From the IMG/VR virus record IMGVR_UViG_3300005253_000382, positions 1-55,920 of that record: 55,920 nucleotides of DNA. One strand, given 5' to 3'. Below the pieces are notes generated by a model. The model saw nothing but the letters and a program-made list of their open reading frames with translations, had not been told where the DNA came from and searched no databases. The translations under genes and the position numbers were made by a program. The first letter of the stretch is position 1; the number at the start of each line of letters is the position of its first letter. The DNA comes from a virus. Positions 1 through 9,146 of this stretch are shown piece after piece.

Positions 1-241
1 ATGTGAGTGAACCCGGCGTTGATAAATCGCCCGTAAGGTCAAGAGTAGCTTCGCCTTCTATGGCGCCGATGGCATCGGAATCGGTATACTTAGTGTGATG
101 GTCTGAGGGACTTACATCATCTAGTTGGTCGTGTGATAGTTGACTGCCTCCGCCTAGACCCTCTAATAGGTTTTTTATAGTTACAGCAACATCCTCTGCT
201 GGGCCTGGGTTAGCTTCTGGTAAATATTTTCCTACTGCCAT
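1..241 (-). CDS. tail-fibre-like protein, N-terminal part (cut by window edge)
   Basis: Open frame from an ATG at 241-239 running off the left edge, 80 codons plus one base. It carries the motif SHDQLDDVSPSDHHTKYTDS (around residues 36-55), of the HxxL...HHxxYTDxEA kind often seen near the N-terminus of phage tail-fibre and adhesin proteins. Its ATG overlaps the TAA of the preceding 712-residue tail gene (TAATG), so it belongs to the same operon. Joined to the right edge of the window, the frame continues without a stop into the partial gene at 55505-55920, giving a 218-residue protein. Structural role is inferred from the motif and context. Confidence 0.75.
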   Translation of the reverse strand, partial: MAVGKYLPEANPGPAEDVAVTIKNLLEGLGGGSQLSHDQLDDVSPSDHHTKYTDSDAIGAIEGEATLDLTGDLSTPGSLT

Positions 242-2379
242 TATGCCTCCAATGATGGTTTCTTGGTCGCATACCTTAATTCCATCAAATTTAGAATTAT
301 ATCATCCACCTCAGATGTATCAGTCTCCAGGTTAATGGCAAAGGACAGAACATCTAAAGAGTCAATCACATTACTAGCAGCATCATAGTCTATAGCAAAG
401 GTAGTCTTGAATTGCTTATATCGGGCAGAAGCCCCAACAGTAGTGGGCACTTCTACTGTCTGAGTTTTAATAGCCGTGTCTCCTTCCCCTTTATATCTGA
501 CGACCAGTTTGAGGTCTACGGTATCTCCCCCAGCCCCACCTGTATTATCTACGTTGACTTCCCACCAAACATTTATTATCAAGTCACTGGTAGCGTCCCA
601 TTCGACCTCCATATGAGCTTCAAAATAAAGTGTTTCCCCTGAAGCGTTGAGTTGCCAGCCACCAATAGTATTAGAGTCAGGAGCGGTTCGAGTAGCCCCA
701 GACGCACCTGGGTTAAGTGAGGTAGCGAAGAGGTCGTGTTCGTGATGCCAGACTGATGTTTGCGCTGTAATTTTATTAGTATTAGTAAGCTCTTGGTTGT
801 TCCAATCAAACGCAGCACCCGCTTGGGCACTCAGGTCTGAAAGAACCTCTGAATAATCTCTGCCCTCTAGCCCGCTTGTGGTGAATTTAGCATAATCATT
901 ATCAGCTGCATCAGCGTCATCTACAACTAAAACATCCGTGTCAGCGATGCCAGTATCATCCCTGTGAATATACTTTCTTTCTATGGCATTTTCATCAAAA
1001 CCACGAAGATTAGAACCCTCATTCCAGATATAGCCTGCGTTTTCTGTAGAGGGTGTTATCGTCAGGGTAGCACACTCTACATCATCTTCTCCTTGCGCCC
1101 CATAGGTGATGGCATATTTGTCCCCGCCGAGGGACAGTATATAAGGGGTTCGAGCATCCGAGGTTATGAATTCTAGACTGTCGCCAACAGCCCCTACAGT
1201 ACCATCAGAGTTGATAGGTATTGTCACTATAAAGCCGTCATTACCCACGCCTCGGTATACAACAGCAAATAGGTTGGCCTGGGTTGCTAATATGTTACAT
1301 TGCTCGGCATCGCTGGCTTCGTAATTGCCCCAACCCTTGACGATTATGCTGCCAGCGCTATCTATACTAACGATATATATAGTACCCGATACACCAGGGT
1401 CTGCAGTGGCTACAGCATAGTAATCAGTACCAGGGACCCTTATAATGTTACCCATCTGAATACTGATAGAAGCTAATAGTTGTGTATCTGTTACTGCTGC
1501 AGCTATAGTACCATCACTGCCAATATCCACTGTGGTTACATTGGGATAATCGTTAGTGTCAGCCCAAGCTATGGCGTAGTAGTCAGTAGTTCCGACCCTA
1601 GTAATTGATACATTATTCCCAAAAGTATTAGCAGCGACATCTAGTGAATCTACTACCGCATTGCTAATAACTCCAGCACTGTCTATAGTAACAGTAACAA
1701 CAACTACTGGTTTAGTTGCACCAGACTCATTAAATACTATCGCATAGACATCACCTGAGATATGGATTATATCAGTAGCCCACAAATTAACAGGTTCACT
1801 ATTGGTAATTGGAAGTGCCAAGGTTTCTATGAATGACTGGGTAATATCTCCAGTATTACTAACTGTAAAGGTGCTAACTCTAAGTTCGTTAATTGTCTGA
1901 GATAAACTATAGACCGCAGCATAAGTAGTACCTGATATTTTGATAAGCTTGATTGCATTAGTTGTGTCTGCATCAGCAAACTCCCAAGTTTCAATAGTAC
2001 TGCCTATATTACCATCACTTTCGTCTATATGAAAAGTGGATATTCTGCCATCCGAATCATTATCCTTGAAAGCCATCATATAGTGACCAGCAGAGAGCTT
2101 GATACAGTTATAGGTATCACCAAGATTGTTGGATACTATGTCCTTCGTCTCAATGACTGCACTAATGGCCGTTGAATTGGGCTTGACAGGAGGGTATTTG
2201 TCAGTTCCCGCTGGGATTTTATTAGTCTTTTTCACTACTAAATTATTTAAGGTTAGACTATCTTGGCTTAAAATCACCCCAGCAGTGCTGCTTTGAATGT
2301 GTTGGAGCAGGGATGCCATCTCTGCATTATCAACATCATCCCCTAAAGCACCTCGGAACTTTCTTTTAACTATATACAT
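241..2379 (-). CDS. large tail protein with propeller-like repeats and a C-terminal beta-sandwich
   Basis: 712 residues. The N-terminus resembles the start of a tail or baseplate appendage protein. Residues ~70-450 are built of repeating ~50-residue units with a pattern like 'GDxYAIxY...TVTIDSAGxI', as in beta-propeller blades. Residues ~530-700 look like a separate beta-sandwich, with the run TVDLKLVVRYKGEGDTAIKT. No catalytic motif is visible, so a host-binding or structural role is the safest inference. It abuts the 607-residue tail gene upstream (shared base at 2379) and overlaps the next gene by TAATG, indicating one transcript. Exact fold is not proven by sequence reading. Confidence 0.75.
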   Translation of the reverse strand: MYIVKRKFRGALGDDVDNAEMASLLQHIQSSTAGVILSQDSLTLNNLVVKKTNKIPAGTDKYPPVKPNSTAISAVIETKDIVSNNLGDTYNCIKLSAGHYMMAFKDNDSDGRISTFHIDESDGNIGSTIETWEFADADTTNAIKLIKISGTTYAAVYSLSQTINELRVSTFTVSNTGDITQSFIETLALPITNSEPVNLWATDIIHISGDVYAIVFNESGATKPVVVVTVTIDSAGVISNAVVDSLDVAANTFGNNVSITRVGTTDYYAIAWADTNDYPNVTTVDIGSDGTIAAAVTDTQLLASISIQMGNIIRVPGTDYYAVATADPGVSGTIYIVSIDSAGSIIVKGWGNYEASDAEQCNILATQANLFAVVYRGVGNDGFIVTIPINSDGTVGAVGDSLEFITSDARTPYILSLGGDKYAITYGAQGEDDVECATLTITPSTENAGYIWNEGSNLRGFDENAIERKYIHRDDTGIADTDVLVVDDADAADNDYAKFTTSGLEGRDYSEVLSDLSAQAGAAFDWNNQELTNTNKITAQTSVWHHEHDLFATSLNPGASGATRTAPDSNTIGGWQLNASGETLYFEAHMEVEWDATSDLIINVWWEVNVDNTGGAGGDTVDLKLVVRYKGEGDTAIKTQTVEVPTTVGASARYKQFKTTFAIDYDAASNVIDSLDVLSFAINLETDTSEVDDIILNLMELRYATKKPSLEA

Positions 2380-4202
2380 TAGCTAAAACTCACTTCCCTT
2401 AAACTCACCTTAATCGCTTGCTCCGCCGCTCGGCCATCTAAATGGACTATCTCTGTTTCTTGAGGGAAGCCAGGCTCCATAACACAATTAACATAATCAG
2501 TCCCAGCAGTCCCACCTGTGTATTCCTCAAAATTCAAATTAGCAAATCTTATCAATGTAGTTGATGTTCTGCCTGTTCTCAAAAGGTCTCTTAGCACCTC
2601 AGCATCTTGAGAAGGAGAGTCGTCTATAGCGTAGGTGGCTTCGTGTATTCTAACTGTCGTTGGTTTCTCGACTCCCTTCGCCTGAAAGTATCTTACCTCA
2701 GGGGTAGCCGTGTTCGTATTAGAGGCTAGGTGAATTTCAAATTGTATCTTATTAGAAGCTAGTTCAGCAGCAAAGTTGGACTCAAACACCCCGTTAGTTG
2801 CAGCAGCAGCAATACATTCAGTGGCTGAAGTTTCGACATCCTTTCTATATTGAATCTGGACAGTCTCCCCAGAAGCCCCACCTACGACTTCCAAAACTGC
2901 CGATTGCCATAACTTATCCCAGTTAGCATCTGTCCCATAATCGTAGGACATCCTTAGAAAACCAGATGGAGCAAATCTGGCTGCTGAATCTGCGGTGGGA
3001 TTGTCGGATAAAATAACATAAGCGGTGGTAGTGCCATACCCAAACCACAGCCTGAAATCAGTTGTTGAGTGCTGGGCAACCGCTATGGTGGCGCAGGCAT
3101 TAGCTCCTAGAAATACCCACGGACACCACTGCCATTGAAGTTTGCCCTGAACATTTAGAATCTCCCTGCCCTTGTAGATGATTGTATTCGTACCCTCATC
3201 TACAGCTACATACAGCCAATCTTTATCACCAGCTATACCAACAATATCCCCCACTTTTCCTATATCATCTATTCCGAATAACGGCCCCATTACGTCATAA
3301 GAATTGTAGGCAGTAATCTCTGCCATCCCCCTAGCTTCGGAGTGATAGACTGAGGTCTGCCATTCGGCTACATATTTATAATTATTTGTTGACTGGTTGA
3401 TTTTAAGGTCATCTCTGAAAGGGTGTGTTCCCCCATTGGAGTCTACGTGAAAAAGATTGTCCTCCCTACCAACCATGAGTTTATTATTCTGTAAAAAGAT
3501 ATTGGTGATATTATGAGACGTATCGCCTACAAAAGTTGGGGATTCCCATTGAACACCACCAGCAGCAGATGTCCGCCCGTCTGTGGTTCTTGATAATTCG
3601 TTGGGTTGTTTGAACTTCCATAAATTCTCAGCAGTCCCATCGGGATTAGGTGTTACTAGGAACCTCTCAGCATATCCGTCCGTAAGGTCTGTCGCAGTCC
3701 AATCCGTTCCATTGGAGGAATATTTGTAAAGAGTGGATGTGCCGAGAGCAGCGTACATAATCCCCTTGAATTCAGCCATGTGGGTTATACCAGCTAAAGT
3801 TTCAACTGCCGTCCAGCCAGTAGTATAAACGTATATCTTGCCCCCAGAAGCACATAACCATTGATTCTGTGCTTCGAACCAAATGAATTGAACAACCGCA
3901 GAATCTAAGTTCCCGCTATCCCCTATTTCCCCGACTGTGTTGATTAGTGGGCCGAGAAATACTCTCCCTTCTTGGGTGGTGTCAATGGATTGTCCCTCAA
4001 AATAAACAGCAGGGGATTTCCTTTCAAAACTGCCATGCCCTTCTATCCAATTAGACTGAGTGAATCTTAAAGGGTCTCTATACTGAGGGATAATGTTGCG
4101 GATATTATACATAACAGCCCCACCCTCTCCTTTGACAAGGCGAAACTGCTGTGTATCACTGCCAATCTTGAGCCCATGGTCATAATCACCTTGAATACTC
4201 AT
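2379..4202 (-). CDS. tail protein, probable beta-propeller (nozzle-like)
   Basis: 607 residues, mostly beta-rich. Short repeated units with aromatic-plus-glycine turns (IYVYTTGW, LYKYSSNGTDW, LWFGYGTT) suggest propeller blades between about residues 90 and 400, followed by a sandwich-like C-terminal part. In short-tailed phages a large beta-propeller nozzle protein follows the adaptor gene. Here it follows the 439-residue gene with a 4-base ATGA overlap, which fits. Assignment to nozzle (the gp12 role in T7-like phages) is inference from order and size; no diagnostic motif was recognised. Confidence 0.6.
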   Translation of the reverse strand: MSIQGDYDHGLKIGSDTQQFRLVKGEGGAVMYNIRNIIPQYRDPLRFTQSNWIEGHGSFERKSPAVYFEGQSIDTTQEGRVFLGPLINTVGEIGDSGNLDSAVVQFIWFEAQNQWLCASGGKIYVYTTGWTAVETLAGITHMAEFKGIMYAALGTSTLYKYSSNGTDWTATDLTDGYAERFLVTPNPDGTAENLWKFKQPNELSRTTDGRTSAAGGVQWESPTFVGDTSHNITNIFLQNNKLMVGREDNLFHVDSNGGTHPFRDDLKINQSTNNYKYVAEWQTSVYHSEARGMAEITAYNSYDVMGPLFGIDDIGKVGDIVGIAGDKDWLYVAVDEGTNTIIYKGREILNVQGKLQWQWCPWVFLGANACATIAVAQHSTTDFRLWFGYGTTTAYVILSDNPTADSAARFAPSGFLRMSYDYGTDANWDKLWQSAVLEVVGGASGETVQIQYRKDVETSATECIAAAATNGVFESNFAAELASNKIQFEIHLASNTNTATPEVRYFQAKGVEKPTTVRIHEATYAIDDSPSQDAEVLRDLLRTGRTSTTLIRFANLNFEEYTGGTAGTDYVNCVMEPGFPQETEIVHLDGRAAEQAIKVSLREVSFS

Positions 4203-5518
4203 TGAAACCTTACTGGGATTGATTGAACTTCCATCCCAAATTTACTAATACGTCTTCTTAATTCGCCATCCCAAAAACCCATCATCTCTTGGAAGTCCTG
4301 CCGTGTATTCCTTGAAAAGTTGGGCATTGACATTTGGGTGTAGAGATAAAGGATTGCCCGGGCTATTAAAATATCGGTCTGTGGGGAGTTAATGTTTATG
4401 GTTGAATTCCATGCCGTTGCAGAATCTCCACTAGAATCCACAAAGTCTAAATACCCTATCCCCTTTATCCTTAATCTACGGTCTCTCTGAACTGAGGAAG
4501 GAAGGTACAGGTATCCAAGTTCAGTATCTATTCTGGAATTAAAGATTATAGCCCACGGCTCATCTGTTGAGTAATACCAAGGCTCAATTTCTACTTGAAT
4601 AGGCTTTTCTTGGGCTAATCCTAAAGTTTCTATAAACAATCTTGGCTGATAGGGACCGATAACCCTTGCGTCATCTACATAAGAAGCAGTACCAGACGCA
4701 CCGTAATGGATAGTAAATGTGACTTGGGTGGCGTTCCAATCTATGAATTGGGTGACATACATATTGTCGTTTCTGGGATTATCTTGAGTCCATGCCGAGT
4801 CCCCAGCGTGGTATCCTGAGTAAGTTTGAGTAGTGCCATCATTGATTGAAATACGTAGGTCGGTAGCATTATCAGACCATCCTTGGATTGAAAAGGTAGG
4901 GGAGTGTCCCCTTAGATTCCTCAAATCCTCATTCTCGGCTGTGCCTGCCTTCCATTCCTGTACTACCGTCCCCGCTGAACCGCTTAACTTGACTGAGTAA
5001 GTACCATGCCTCAGATAACCAGCAGTAGAAGTCTTGGTAATTGTTGAGGTTGTAGTAGTCCAATATGTCAAAGCAGAAGATGAAGCCCATATCTCGAAAG
5101 AACCGTCTTTCAGCCAATTCCCCGAAACCATACTTTCATCCCATATCTTTTCATGTATATGAGGATAAGCCATTCTAGCGGCAGCTATTAAAGCCCTTCT
5201 TTTATCCGAGGCAGTGAATAATCTATGAACCTCATAATCCAAGCCTGAAATTATCTGGGCGGTATGTGCCAGTGTGGAGAGAGTCCCACTTGAATTATCC
5301 AGAGAGGATATTTGCCTTTCATTGTCCACAGAGGTATCCCCTGATTCCGTGATGAGAGTGTACATATCCTTGCCTATCCAGGCGTTTTGTTTGGCTTTCA
5401 GGGCATCATCAATCATTGTAGTACCACCCCCATTTCCAGTGCCAGAGGTCGTACCTGCCCAAAAGTCTCCGATTTGACGGCTTAATTCCTGTCTATTAAC
5501 TGCGAGAGTAGTAGTCAT
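4199..5518 (-). CDS. tail/connector protein with an inserted carbohydrate-binding-like domain
   Basis: 439 residues with a split architecture. Residues 1-130 (helical, RRALIAAARMAYPHIHEKIW) and ~290-439 (RAILYLYTQMSMPNF ... MMGFWDGELRRRISKFGM) read as one alpha-helical structural protein of head-tail adaptor character. Residues ~133-290 are a beta-rich block beginning NWLKDGSFEIWASSSALTYW and including GTYSVKLSGSAGTVVQEW, the signature style of family 4/9 carbohydrate-binding modules. The insert probably displays a sugar-binding face on a virion structural protein. Overlaps the preceding gene by 4 bases. Domain names are from pattern recognition only. Confidence 0.65.
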   Translation of the reverse strand: MTTTLAVNRQELSRQIGDFWAGTTSGTGNGGGTTMIDDALKAKQNAWIGKDMYTLITESGDTSVDNERQISSLDNSSGTLSTLAHTAQIISGLDYEVHRLFTASDKRRALIAAARMAYPHIHEKIWDESMVSGNWLKDGSFEIWASSSALTYWTTTTSTITKTSTAGYLRHGTYSVKLSGSAGTVVQEWKAGTAENEDLRNLRGHSPTFSIQGWSDNATDLRISINDGTTQTYSGYHAGDSAWTQDNPRNDNMYVTQFIDWNATQVTFTIHYGASGTASYVDDARVIGPYQPRLFIETLGLAQEKPIQVEIEPWYYSTDEPWAIIFNSRIDTELGYLYLPSSVQRDRRLRIKGIGYLDFVDSSGDSATAWNSTININSPQTDILIARAILYLYTQMSMPNFSRNTRQDFQEMMGFWDGELRRRISKFGMEVQSIPVRFQ

Positions 5519-5928
5519 TTGCTTACTCCAAATTTTACTAAGTATCCACCCCCATAGGACGCTTTATCGTCAGATTCATTCCAACAGCTACTAGGGTATC
5601 CTATGGGTCGTGGCTTCCAACCACAATTGACTATCTCTTCTAAGAACCAGTCAAAGCGATAATGGTAGTAGGGGTCGTGCTCATACTCGTCTATGAAAAT
5701 CCTGAATAATGCTCTAAACAATCCGTTCCTGCCCAAGTTGTTTTCATACTTAAAGAACTTATCTTGTATATCCAGTAATTTTAATGTATTCGGATGAATG
5801 ATGTTGTCTCTTGTTGGTTCAGGATATCGTTGTGCGAATTTAATAAGAGCTTTCATCAAGGGTGCTTTAACCTTGTGCATGATATATTCCCTCATATCTC
5901 CTTCAAGCATATAATTAACGAGGAACAT
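5515..5928 (-). CDS. unknown protein, paralogous family member 3 of 3 (YENN/YEH family)
   Basis: 137 residues. Not recognised as a named family, but clearly homologous to the products at 7109-7492 and 9125-9547. Shared features in order: RYPEPT, LLDIQDKFFKYENN, RALFRIFIDEYEHD.YY, RFDWFLEEI...GW and a terminal P..CW. Charged, helical, no signal peptide or membrane segment. Start supported by GGAG before the ATG. It lies between virion genes and overlaps the next one by 4 bases, so it is expressed late. The three copies each follow a different fibre or small gene, suggesting a chaperone or assembly role tied to individual tail parts; that is inference. Confidence 0.7.
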   Translation of the reverse strand: MFLVNYMLEGDMREYIMHKVKAPLMKALIKFAQRYPEPTRDNIIHPNTLKLLDIQDKFFKYENNLGRNGLFRALFRIFIDEYEHDPYYHYRFDWFLEEIVNCGWKPRPIGYPSSCWNESDDKASYGGGYLVKFGVSK

Positions 5929-5937
5929 AACGCTCCT

Positions 5938-6165
5938 TTATATCTCCTGTTCGAGTTCGCAATTTCCGCCAGTGTCATGATGGCAGATGTGCCAACTTGC
6001 CCTTACCGTCATTTCTTCATTTCCCATACCCTCATTGATTTTGACAGCATAAGACTTGGCTAGTTTAAGTAGCTGGTAAAGTTCTACCAACTTTCCTCTG
6101 ACGGCAGGTTTATCTGCTATCTCTTTGGGAATTGCCAAATCTACTCGTATTCTAATCAAAGCCAT
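5938..6165 (-). CDS. hypothetical small protein
   Basis: 75 residues from the ATG at 6165, beginning MALIRIRVDLAIPKE. This start is preferred over the upstream ATG at 6180 because a GGGGG stretch lies at ribosome-binding distance before it. Helical middle (RGKLVELYQLLKLAKSYAVK) and a C-terminal Cys/His group (WHICHHDTGGNCE) that could bind a metal. Sits in the tail operon between the zinc-ribbon gene and the YENN-family gene. Function unknown. Confidence 0.6.
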   Translation of the reverse strand: MALIRIRVDLAIPKEIADKPAVRGKLVELYQLLKLAKSYAVKINEGMGNEEMTVRASWHICHHDTGGNCELEQEI

Positions 6166-6198
6166 TATACATACCCCCATTTCGTTATAGCGTAAATC

Positions 6199-6354
6199 TC
6201 AAAGCGTTCTGAGATAAGCTTCTTCATCGTTATTCCAGACTTTCTCAAAACATTTCTTACAATAGGGTTGTGTTAGACATCCCCTTGTCTCTTCTTGGCT
6301 AATCTTTTTACCACAGTTTACACACATCAGATAAAGTTTTCTTTCATTTGCCAT
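6199..6354 (-). CDS. small zinc-ribbon protein
   Basis: 51 residues, too short for routine gene calling. Two Cys pairs, CVNC (residues 11-14) and CKKC (32-35), form a typical four-cysteine zinc ribbon. The ATG is preceded by GGGGAG at good spacing. Lies in the tail operon between the LamG-like gene and the 75-residue gene. A regulatory or nucleic-acid-binding role is usual for such proteins but is not shown here. Confidence 0.6.
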   Translation of the reverse strand: MANERKLYLMCVNCGKKISQEETRGCLTQPYCKKCFEKVWNNDEEAYLRTL

Positions 6355-6365
6355 TTACTTCTCCC

Positions 6366-7112
6366 CTATACGAACTTATGCTGCGTGTATGATTTGTTTT
6401 TAAGATATAATCCCTGAGCGGTGCTCAGAACATAGTCGTGAATCCAAACCTCACTGATATTACCTACCAAGTCAAAGTTGACAGCATCGCTTAGAACTCC
6501 AATGTAGAGTGGGTCGTTGGCGTTACCTGTACCACCATCGTCTCTTGTTTTGTCAACATTTCCCTTAGATACTTCATCCACAAAGAACTCTCCGTTGGTA
6601 TTGACAGGAGCTTGATTCCAAGTTATACGACAGAAATGATAATTTGAATCAGCAGGATAGGCTACAACATCCGAGAAATCCCCAACTATAACACCAGGGT
6701 CTCCCTTTATGCTTAAATGAAATCTGCGGTTTTCTGCTCCATCGTCACGATAATAAATATTGATACCTACATTTGCACCACCCCGATTGTTTGAGAATAA
6801 GGCATAAAGAGTACTAGGGTCAGGATTATCTAGCTTCATCCACCATGATAGAGTCCAAGTAAATCCTGTAGTGTTTGGAGTACCATGCATGAACCTGAAG
6901 GTAGAAGTATCCCCTACTATGATATGGTCATCCCCATCAAAGTCCCTGCTGTCGTTTTCCTGAATACAACCAACCACTGTAACAGCATGTCCGAAGGAGT
7001 CTACGGACTTGAAGGCACTACCTCTTAAACTTGGAGACCACAAAGGCAAATACAGCTTACAACCATTAGGAATGGGATTGTAGCTCCATAAACTCTTGGC
7101 GTATTCCGTCAT
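6366..7112 (-). CDS. LamG/concanavalin-like adhesin, probable receptor-binding tail protein
   Basis: 248 residues. The order of motifs fits a LamG-type jelly roll: YLPLWSPSLRGSAFKSVDSF..G, the DFDGDDHIIVGD strand, FTWTLSWWMKLD, then YHFCRITWN, FFVDE, and a terminal PLYIGVL...GNISEVWIHDYVLS strand. Such domains bind glycans and are common on phage tail fibres. Overlaps its upstream neighbour by 4 bases. A close analogue lies at 54707-55495. Confidence 0.75.
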   Translation of the reverse strand: MTEYAKSLWSYNPIPNGCKLYLPLWSPSLRGSAFKSVDSFGHAVTVVGCIQENDSRDFDGDDHIIVGDTSTFRFMHGTPNTTGFTWTLSWWMKLDNPDPSTLYALFSNNRGGANVGINIYYRDDGAENRRFHLSIKGDPGVIVGDFSDVVAYPADSNYHFCRITWNQAPVNTNGEFFVDEVSKGNVDKTRDDGGTGNANDPLYIGVLSDAVNFDLVGNISEVWIHDYVLSTAQGLYLKNKSYTQHKFV

Positions 7113-7492
7113 CTAATTCTCCCATAAGGCACTGGCTCTTTCCAACATTGAGTAGGATGATTCAATGCTCTCTGTTTCCATCCGCTCTTATTTATTTCTT
7201 CAATGAACCAATCAAACCTACCACTGTAGTAGGGACTATGTTCGTATTTAACTATCAGTATCTTAAAAAGTACACTAAACAAAGCCCTCTTCAGTCGGTT
7301 ATTCTCATACTCAAAAAACTTGTCCCTTATATCTAAAAGTCTATGAGAGTTGGGATAAATGCAACTCAATTTTGTCGGTTCAGGATACCGATTACCAAGG
7401 ATAACGATAGCCTTCTCTAAGGGCTTATTCACCTTCTCCATGAAGTAACCCCGCATCCCACTCCTGTTTATATGGGGTTTAAGAAACTCCAC
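7109..7492 (-). CDS. unknown protein, paralogous family member 2 of 3 (YENN/YEH family)
   Basis: 127 residues starting at a GTG that overlaps the stop of the upstream gene (TAGTG). It shares with its paralogues at 5515 and 9125 the segments RYPEPT, LLDIRDKFFEYENN, ALF..LFKILI..YEH.PYY, RFDWFIEEI and P.QCW. It has a three-residue gap after YENN relative to the others. No catalytic motif recognised. Its placement directly after a virion protein and before the LamG adhesin suggests an accessory role in tail assembly. Confidence 0.7.
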   Translation of the reverse strand: MEFLKPHINRSGMRGYFMEKVNKPLEKAIVILGNRYPEPTKLSCIYPNSHRLLDIRDKFFEYENNRLKRALFSVLFKILIVKYEHSPYYSGRFDWFIEEINKSGWKQRALNHPTQCWKEPVPYGRIR

Positions 7493-8172
7493 TAAAACTG
7501 CTCAACTAACAATGCAATAGTTATATCGTCAGTGGCTGTCTGTGTGAAGGCATCCCTTGCAATAAAGATACCAGAGAGGTCTTTTGTGCCCGATGCACAC
7601 TTAAATATTTGGGGCAAGCCACCCAATGTTGATGGTGAGGCTAAGGTGGTTGAGGCATCGGTAGTAGTACAAAGGGATTCCATGGCAACGAAGTCTATCT
7701 GTGCTACCTTCAGTAGCCTGTCTGCTCTAGCTTCAGTAGATAATGAGTTATCTGTTAACTGGCTTGATGGCAAAGCATTGTAAAGACGGAGTATAGTTCG
7801 TGGTGTCACCCCCTCCTTCTCATTGAAAACACTGGCATTGATTATTTTGCCATACCCACCATTCTCCAGCACCATATCCGAGAATGTCCACGCTGTAGCC
7901 GTGGTGGAACAGTCGTCATCATTTATCACATCAAAGGCAGCATAAGCCCCTATCGATGCATCAATCACCTTGGAAGTGGTTATCTGTTTTACAACGTTGG
8001 TAGCGGACTTGAGAACCCAATTCGTTTTGTCATAAGTAATATACAGAGCACCTGTATCATACTCAAAAAATGTAGAACCCTCACGAACCGAACTGCTCAA
8101 CGCTTGGGTGGGCTTGGTATCAGTTGATAAACCAATAAACTTTCTAGGTTGGGCTATTATTCTTACAGCCAT
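7492..8172 (-). CDS. virion structural protein (fibre/decoration-like)
   Basis: 226 residues. The N-terminal part has a pattern common in phage structural proteins: FIGLSTDTKPT, then a short beta hairpin ending FFEYDTGALYITYDKTNW. The rest is Ser/Thr-rich beta sequence ending in an exposed LLVEQF. Starts at an ATG with a purine-rich upstream AGGAGG. No enzyme motif. Decoration or short tail-fibre role is inferred from composition and neighbourhood. Confidence 0.65.
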   Translation of the reverse strand: MAVRIIAQPRKFIGLSTDTKPTQALSSSVREGSTFFEYDTGALYITYDKTNWVLKSATNVVKQITTSKVIDASIGAYAAFDVINDDDCSTTATAWTFSDMVLENGGYGKIINASVFNEKEGVTPRTILRLYNALPSSQLTDNSLSTEARADRLLKVAQIDFVAMESLCTTTDASTTLASPSTLGGLPQIFKCASGTKDLSGIFIARDAFTQTATDDITIALLVEQF

Positions 8173-8189
8173 TTTTGCAACCTCCTATT

Positions 8190-8786
8190 CTATTTTATTT
8201 TTGCTTTATCTTTTGCACTCACGTAGAGAGGTGCCTCAGTTACTTCTTTCTTTCCCCCCACAGCTTCATATAGAGTCTTCTGGAATGACCTATCTTCCTG
8301 TCGCTCTGCTTCCTTCCTCATGTCCTCTATTGCCTGCCATTCTTTGGGATGTTTTTTGGACATGTGTTGCTTGACTTCAAATTTGTTGATAATGTTTGAT
8401 TTCTTACATACTCTCAAACCCATCTCGTCAAACCTTTCTCTATTAGGGCTGTCCTTATGAAGTAAGCACTTGTGCGTTCCCTTCTTAGGGAGTTGCTTGG
8501 GGTCGTTGGTAGTCCAGATAAAAGAGCCATCTTCCCGCCTTCTTCGTAGAATACTGGGGAGCATGTAATAAAGGACAGGTGCTCTTTCAAACGTGCGGGA
8601 GTCCCACACGTAGACATACCCCGCACTCGACAGTTCCTTAACTGTCATTGGTGCGTCCAGTGTTTCGTCACCCTTATGGATGACTGGATTTTTCTTGAGT
8701 CCGCTAGGAAGGTCAACTAATTTCGCATCCCTTAGTGCCTCCTGAATCAAACTCTCGTTGTCTGTAAGTGTTTCCTTTGTAGTCAT
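8190..8786 (-). CDS. zinc-finger-containing phage protein of unknown role
   Basis: 198 residues. The central part has a finger-like Cys/His set: CLLHKDSPNRERFDEMGLRVC followed by a basic helix with H and H (KQHMSKKHPKEW), reminiscent of a long C2H2-type finger (around residues 107-148). The C-terminal 50 residues are strongly charged and helical. It lies between structural genes, after an AGGAGG-type site. A DNA- or protein-binding accessory role is possible; I do not recognise the family. Confidence 0.6.
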   Translation of the reverse strand: MTTKETLTDNESLIQEALRDAKLVDLPSGLKKNPVIHKGDETLDAPMTVKELSSAGYVYVWDSRTFERAPVLYYMLPSILRRRREDGSFIWTTNDPKQLPKKGTHKCLLHKDSPNRERFDEMGLRVCKKSNIINKFEVKQHMSKKHPKEWQAIEDMRKEAERQEDRSFQKTLYEAVGGKKEVTEAPLYVSAKDKAKIK

Positions 8787-8816
8787 TTTTACCTCCTTGA
8801 CTTATTTCGTTTCCAC

Positions 8817-9146
8817 TTACCCTGCTTTGTAATGTTCTAAACCAAGCCAATCTTTAACGTCAATGAATGTCTCATTGCGTAGAACATTCGCTATATCTAA
8901 AAGTTCCTCGACCGAATGCTCCCACAAACTTGGGACGTTGAATTGTCTTATGCCCTTGAAGTTTTTAGCTAATCCCATATCCTCCCTATATTCGGCAAGT
9001 TTTCCATCACGGTTGACTATAAGTATCCTGTATCTGTGAAAGCCCCTGGAGCCAGGTGATTGGAGATGGACTTCCTGCAAGCTGTAAGCCTTCTCATTAC
9101 CCGAAACCAATGTCGTGGCAGGTATTAGCATTTTTCCTTCCAGCAT
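8817..9146 (-). CDS. hypothetical protein
   Basis: 109 residues from the ATG at 9146. An internal ATG at 9131 has a better-placed AAGGA and may be the real start. Mixed alpha/beta with the run HRYRILIVNRDGKLAEYRED. A similar short run (YYIVNQAGKFLSYFR) occurs in the small protein at 25512-25769, which may indicate a shared fold. Overlaps the paralogue gene upstream by 22 bases. No function recognised. Confidence 0.55.
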   Translation of the reverse strand: MLEGKMLIPATTLVSGNEKAYSLQEVHLQSPGSRGFHRYRILIVNRDGKLAEYREDMGLAKNFKGIRQFNVPSLWEHSVEELLDIANVLRNETFIDVKDWLGLEHYKAG

